Positions 58,901 to 64,000 of a stretch of 64,000 nt of DNA are shown here, piece by piece. Source of the stretch: Gibbula magus (Eukaryota; Mollusca; Gastropoda; Trochida; Trochidae); the NCBI GenBank assembly GCA_936450465.1, contig OW388291.1, positions 77,576,436 through 77,640,435 of the forward strand, written 5' to 3'. The translations under genes and the position numbers were made by a program. The notes under the pieces are model-generated. The model did not search any database. It was not told the DNA's origin and worked only from the letters and a program-made list of their open reading frames with translations. The stretch's first letter is position 1; each line of letters begins with the position of its first letter.

Positions 58901-59270
58901 GCTTTATCCGTCGAATTGAGATTGTTTTGTGTAGACAGCGGTTGATCATTCAAAGTGATACTTGGGCCAACTTTAAAACTTTGTTATACACACATGTTTT
59001 AATTTTCTTGAAAGTAACTTTATCTGTATTAGTTTCACTTGTAAAAATAACAAATAGACTTGTAGAAGGTAGGAACTGTGTTGCTTCAGATTTATTATAG
59101 GTATGTATTACTTTCAATTGAATACATCCACATATGATTTACTTTAATTGAATTATTTTAACCTTTTTGATGGACATTTATAAGGTAAATACAATGTATA
59201 TAATGCATTTATTAATTAAGCACGGCGTTTCATGCCGTATTTGTTGTACTTCACCGAGGGGCCTTTTATA
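58901..59270. other. Intergenic DNA upstream of C
   Basis: AT-rich. No gene or repeat is recognised. Confidence 0.45.
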
Positions 59271-59272
59271 TA

Positions 59273-59720
59273 AACTACCGGGCAAAAGAAAGGACTCACC
59301 TCAGTTGATTTTATCATATGTATGATTTTCAATTGCAAATATCTCAAGTTGTCGATGTCATAATCCAAAACTGATAAGTAGGGGTTTAGTTAGCAGTCAA
59401 AGAATACTTCTACATGTTTTTTTAAAATATTTTTAAAAATGAAATTTTAAATCTAATTTTGTTTTTAAATTATTTTTGATGATACACAATTGTTCACCGA
59501 CATATAAGACATATCCTATGTGAAAATAAATAAATGTGCCTGATTCTGCACACATTTACAACATTTTAAACAGGGTAGGGGTCATGTTGGTGTAAATTTA
59601 ATTCTTAACCCTGTCTTCATTACAAAAAGATATTTGAACTAAAAATTAACCACAGTCACCAACAAAGTCATCCAAACTACTGCAGATAAGTATTATTGTA
59701 TCGTGCCATAGTCAAATACA
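59273..59720. mobile_element. Truncated copy of the TA-type MITE
   Basis: Begins AACTACCGGGCAAAAGAAAG after TA and runs, in the orientation opposite to the 51023 copy, to CAAATACA at 59720. The last 65 bases or so are missing and replaced by a microsatellite. Confidence 0.85.
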
Positions 59721-59743
59721 GACAGACAGACAGACAGACAGAC

Positions 59744-59780
<37 letters not shown>

Positions 59781-59781
59781 T
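59719..59781. repeat. (CAGA)n-(CTGT)n palindromic microsatellite
   Basis: About six CAGA and a second half of about eight CTGT units meet at 59746-59747. CTGT is the LINE tail unit and CAGA its complement. Confidence 0.95.
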
Positions 59782-60437
59782 TAAACTATGAAGCATTAAT
59801 GCTGTAGGATGTCAAAAAGTAAACCAAAAAACCTATTTCACTCCTATCTCGCCTGGTTCATGAGATTTCAAAACGATGATTTTTAAAAGTCTTGTTTTAC
59901 AGAGACATGAACAGGTAATGTTTCAAAAACTACAAATTAAGTTTAGTTGACTTTAAGAGACACGGTGTAATTATGTGTCGGTCGTGTCTATCCAACGTGG
60001 AGTAAAATATCTAGCGTTTTTGCTGTTATCATTTCTTGAATTCTTGAATGCATGCCACTGGATGCAAGTAAAACGTACATAATTACCAGTTTACAAGACG
60101 CCATAAAACACGATTGTAAGAAATATTTACAATGTAATTCTAGAAATCGCAACACGAAGACAGTTTTTTTTCATTTATCTTTATTTTTTAAATTTGTATT
60201 TGAATGTTTCATTTCAGAGATAAACGTTTGTCTTAATAAGAATATCCGCCTTGCTACTGGTGAATGAGCATCATAATCATTGCTACGTTTGAGTTTCAGT
60301 TGCAATTACTTTACATTGTTTATCAACAATTATCAACAAATGATATATTGGAACTACTAAAAGAAACCCCAGGGAGCTGTATCTTATTTATCGGCTGGCG
60401 TTTGTAAAGGCTGCCTGCTTTGCTCTTGATGTTTTAG
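59782..60437. other. Intergenic DNA, nothing recognised
   Basis: A 71-codon frame at 60052-60267 has no recognisable features. Confidence 0.45.
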
Positions 60438-60890
60438 GGCAGACAGACAGACATACAGATATTTTATTATAGTCTCACCTCATTACAATGGATTCATACA
60501 TAACTATAAATATATATATATATATATATACATTCTGATAAAACCCATATCACAAAGTTGATGTATAAAAAGTAACGAGCCACCATGTATGGGGTTATGA
60601 GAGACTTTAAAACCTAAAATAAACCCATAGTAAAATACAGTTAAAATATACATAAATATAAACTAAAAAGTGTAAACAAGAATTAAGAATATAAGAAGTC
60701 ATTCCTTTTCGTTAAAATACTGAAGCAGGTTTTGGCACATATATATATTACAGCATGGGTAGATAAGATAAAACTGACTTTCCGAGCATCATCAAAATTT
60801 GGGAAGTCTTCTTCGATATTAAAACATTTTAAAAGTAATTCTCTACGTTCAGTTTCATACAGGTAACATCTTAATAGCGTATGCTGCCGT
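60438..60890 (-). mobile_element. LINE 2-type, 5'-truncated, minus strand
   Basis: The minus strand ends with CAGACAGACAGA (tail complement) at 60440. It has the hairpin ACC...GGT followed by GGCTC near 60580-60600, and encodes ERRELLLKCFNIEEDF and KVSFILSTHAVIYMCQNLL, comparable with the last 60 residues of LINE 2. An AT dinucleotide run lies at 60508-60532. Confidence 0.75.
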
Positions 60891-62260
60891 CAAATCCAGT
60901 ATTAAGCCAAAGTTTTAGAATTTCATGTGTGTTTACATATTTGATTTATGAATGACAGTATTCATAATTAACAGTCAGTCAGGTAATGTTTGCTGATAGT
61001 GGGTCTACAATATATGATAACATATGTTACTGTTGCATTATATATTGGTCAACATCCTCATTATGCTATCAACAGAGGCTGTGTGCACGTCATTCATTGT
61101 AGTTTATGTCAAAATATATCAACTGACACTCAAAAATGTAAACAAGTAGTCTTCTTTCTATTAATACAATATAACGTGTTTTATCAGTAATGGGGTATTA
61201 AGCGATTTCCCGTGTAATACGATCTTTATTAAAGGACTAGGTGGATTAGTATTTAATGAGCGAAAGCGAGTGACATACCAATACCCTTCACGAGTTTCTT
61301 AAAATTGGGACATAAATCAGATTTGTATCTATTAGTCACTGATTAAAATCCAACTAAGTAACAAGAATATCACCGCTGTGACGCTCACGTGGAAGTAGGA
61401 CACATACCATTGTAATCGTGCAGCTGACATTGTGACGTCAAATCTTATTATCTTTTCAATCTACAGCATGTACCATTATTACATGATATTGTAGATTTAT
61501 TAAACAACTGTTTTTAATTCAAAATTGTGTTCCACGGGAGATATCGTTTGTGTGAGATCAAGCTTTATCCTCTAAGAGATATCCTATTGACAGTAGATTG
61601 TGCACAGTGCTCTAGCACCATCCACCACGTGAGATCACAGTGTTTTTACATCATCTAGGAATGACTCACAATGCTACGACATTAACAACTTTATGATATT
61701 ACAATGCTGTGAAGTCATATAAGCACGATAATATCACAGTGCTATGACACCACACACTAGATGAATAATGGCAGTGTTGTGTTCCGAGGTGTTCTTTTTT
61801 CATTTTAAGTACTGCAGATTTATTTTGGATGATATATAGAATCTCACCCTCGTGTCCTCTGATATCAAAAATCAATACTCGTTGATAAAAAGTTGATAAA
61901 GTTCATGATATTACAGGTAACTATTATCCTATATTAACCTGCAGCTGATGAAGACAATTAGGCGAGATTCTCTATATCTTCATCGAATGAGTAATAAATG
62001 CATTAATTTTATTGCTCCTGTGTTATTAATGATATATTATTGAATTCAAGTATTATGTTTGAATCAACAATTTCAAACACAGTCCAAAATAAAAACAACT
62101 CGGATAAAGTCGACTGTTAAGGTCCATCATTTGCATTTGCTATAAAGAAGTTTCAAGTATAACTACTTTCATTTATCAGATTGTAATGCTTTCGATGTGT
62201 TTATCTGTACAAATACACTGGTGTTGCTGATATGTTGTTTTTTTTTATTTTGTTGTTTTG
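60891..62260. other. Intergenic DNA with degenerate repeats
   Basis: Between about 61430 and 61790 variants of ATCACAGTGCTATGACATCA recur at irregular spacing. No gene is seen. Confidence 0.45.
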
Positions 62261-62306
62261 TTGGGTTTTTTGGGGGGTTTTTTTTTGGGGGGGGGGGGGG
62301 GGGGAT
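62240..62306. repeat. T/G homopolymer tract ending in a long G run
   Basis: TTTTTTGGGGGGTTTTTTTTT is followed by about 20 G. It could form a G-quadruplex and is prone to sequencing error. Confidence 0.85.
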
Positions 62307-62586
62307 GTTTGGCATTTAAGTAAAACATCATTTATAAACATTGAAATAAAGTGAGTAAAAGTGATTGTTGGTATTAATTACCTGCTTGGACCTTATTCAC
62401 ATTATGATGTCATAAAGCATTTGGAAAAGTCATATTGCTCTATCAATTATAGTACATATTTATTATAAGTTTGAGCAATAGTGACTTGGGGTCAAAACAA
62501 ACCAAAAAAAATAACAGACATTATTCACAAAAAAAGCTGCAAAGGGCCAAACATGTTTTTAGTAGTTTGTGTGACCACTCTCTACA

Positions 62587-62880
62587 TCAATGCACGCTAG
62601 AATAGTCTCCGCATGGATGCCGTCCGTCGCCGGATGACGTCAGCAAGAATTCTTCGACATAAATCCAACAAGACAAGTTCAAGCTGCTGTATCGGTCCGC
62701 AGCCTGTGTCGACCCTGTGTCTTGGACGGTCTTGTGTATGGCCTGTCTACTGACACAATTCAACACGTTGCTGAGGGTTGTTTGGCTGCGGTTTACGGGT
62801 CTTGTAATGTGACGTTGTGTGACCCCCATTTCTGCCATGCAAATGGCTCTGTCTCGGTCTCGTTGTGAAAGTTTCGACAA
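62587..62880 (-). pseudogene. Tc1-like transposase relic, N-terminal part
   Basis: The minus strand encodes LSQRDRDRAICMAEMGVTQR, HITRPVNRSQTTLSNVLN, a helix-turn-helix typical of Tc1-type transposases. After a shift near 62740 another frame reads TGHTQDRPRHR, matching the linker seen in that family. No DDE catalytic domain follows. Confidence 0.72.
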
Positions 62881-62889
62881 TTCTTTTGT

Positions 62890-63700
62890 GTTCCTTTTTT
62901 AAACTGCATCAAACTGCAAAGACGTCGGTATTTATGCAAACATTTCGAACGTGCAGAATGAAAAATTCCAATTATTCTGGGGTTTTTTTTGCCTTCAAAT
63001 GATTGCACGAAATGTACCGAAAATCATGGAATAAAGACTGTAACTAATCCACTAATGTGTTTTGGTGACTGTTTTCTGCATATTTGAAAATTTATAGCAG
63101 TCTCTATGAATCGCAAAATCTTATATTAAAAGTGATAAGATTCTTTTGACGATGAGTTTATATGAAACAACTATGGAACTCATATGTATACAATTTTGCC
63201 AATTATCTGTACACATAACGGTTATAAAAGAATTAGAATCAGATAGGGGCCAAACATTTTATAATATTTATTCTGAGTACATTTACTTTTAAGCTATTAC
63301 TACCGTTTCACATATAAGTTTAAGCTACATAGATACATCAACCCATGTCTGCAACGTCTTTCATGTATAAACCATAAGGGAAACATCCTGTATTTGTATT
63401 GCCCATACACCTCGAACAGAATACAGTGAACAGATTACTGTAAATCAGAATGTACATATTGATATAGAGGGCAAACAGTGGCACGCGATGTAGAGGAGTA
63501 ATACTATCCACTGGATTATCCTCTCCGTTAATCTGCCCCACGCGACCAGAGGGCATGCACTGTAGTGTCACACACCTTGAGATCACAGTGCCACTTTTAG
63601 GAGCGTGACAGGCGATTAAACGCTATGTAAATATTTGTGCTACTGTTTTGTACAGTATGGTATTGGGTGTATCAATTGTAACTAGAAGCTAAGCCTTTAG
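62890..63700. other. Intergenic DNA, nothing recognised
   Basis: No credible frame or repeat. Confidence 0.45.
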
Positions 63701-63918
63701 AATGTAAAGCGGGTTTTATTGGACTCTGGAGTTGACATTGCTACACTTACATATTTGACATACTGTTGACGTTGATTACCAATATTCTTCCTTCCCATTG
63801 GTTGATATTTGAAAACATCTATATGGGTGACTATATATACGTGTATGTGGCTGCCATTTAGCATATTCAAGTGAACATTGAGAACTTACACTTTCAAATA
63901 CTTTAACCTGTTACCAAT
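63701..63918 (+). promoter_or_regulatory. Promoter region of A7
   Basis: GTTGACGTTGATTACCAATATTC near 63768-63790 resembles the GTTGATTGGTC...GGGAATATT block. CTATATATAC near 63830 is a TATA candidate about 85 bases before the ATG. Confidence 0.55.
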
Positions 63919-64000
63919 ATGAAGAGAAGATCGGATATCGTGTACATTCCCACAGACAACATTTCCAAACAGATTGAGTTTAGTTCAAAGCCCTCTTTTG
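63919..64000 (+). CDS. A7, family member, partial at window edge
   Basis: Twenty-seven codons are present, starting MKRRSDIVYIPTDN and continuing SKQIEFSSKPSF, which align with MKRPSDIVYV and the KPKFDF patch. It is as distant from A1 as B6 is. It continues beyond the window, so length and integrity are unknown. Confidence 0.8.
   Translation, partial: MKRRSDIVYIPTDNISKQIEFSSKPSF

Noticed and set aside
60052..60267. 71-codon frame as a gene
   Set aside because: No similarity, no promoter and no conservation within the window.

Overview
The window is AT-rich animal nuclear DNA. It has small intronless genes with TATA boxes and AATAAA signals, many 5'-truncated non-LTR retrotransposons (LINEs), tRNA-like SINEs, MITEs and fold-back elements. 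A marine invertebrate, perhaps a mollusc, would fit, but that is an impression from repeat style, not something the sequence proves.

The host content is one local gene family that I do not recognise. Its members are about 156-185 aa, begin MKRPSDIVYV or a variant, and carry an acidic LVDYS..ED/SDEE patch, a long charged helix (NLKERASFKLSAEELEE...), a KKRKLD-type nuclear localisation signal and a basic SRKCRLF tail. Two subtypes occur. Type A is on the + strand: A1 5704, A2 10790, A3 15063, A4 23826, A5 32586, A6 48343. Type B is on the - strand: B1 to B3 broken, B4 22449 and B5 31213 intact, B6 at 53656 frameshifted. Up to A5 they form head-to-head B/A pairs sharing a divergent intergenic region of about 1.4-1.7 kb. 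A divergent paralogue C lies at 57944-58501 (-) and a seventh + strand member A7 starts at 63919 and runs off the window. Two eroded relics (about 34750 and 50441) and stranded promoter copies show that further members have died.

Layout. 1-2774: LINE copy (family 1), broken by one in-frame TGA. 2775-12811: two tandem units of about 5 kb, each with a dead B gene carrying a 355-bp MITE, a LINE tail with (CTGT)n, an intact A gene and an inverted SINE pair. 12812-14709: B3 and its promoter. About 14710-32235: two tandem units of 8.76 kb, each with an A gene, fold-back elements, a minisatellite, a SINE pair, a LINE insertion and an intact B gene. 32236-43530: A5 and a relic gene whose promoter has been moved 4.3 kb away by retrotransposon insertions. 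43540-46470: LINE fragments of at least three types. 46470-51660: A6, a second relic locus and a TA-flanked MITE. 51660-57500: B6 and LINE 2 relatives. 57944-64000: C, a truncated MITE, a LINE tail, a Tc1-like transposase relic and A7.

The intact genes look like short nuclear proteins made from compact promoters with shared sequence blocks. No pathway can be assigned. The cluster appears to have grown by repeated segmental duplication, with gene conversion suggested in the second half of the coding region and continuous attack by retroelements.
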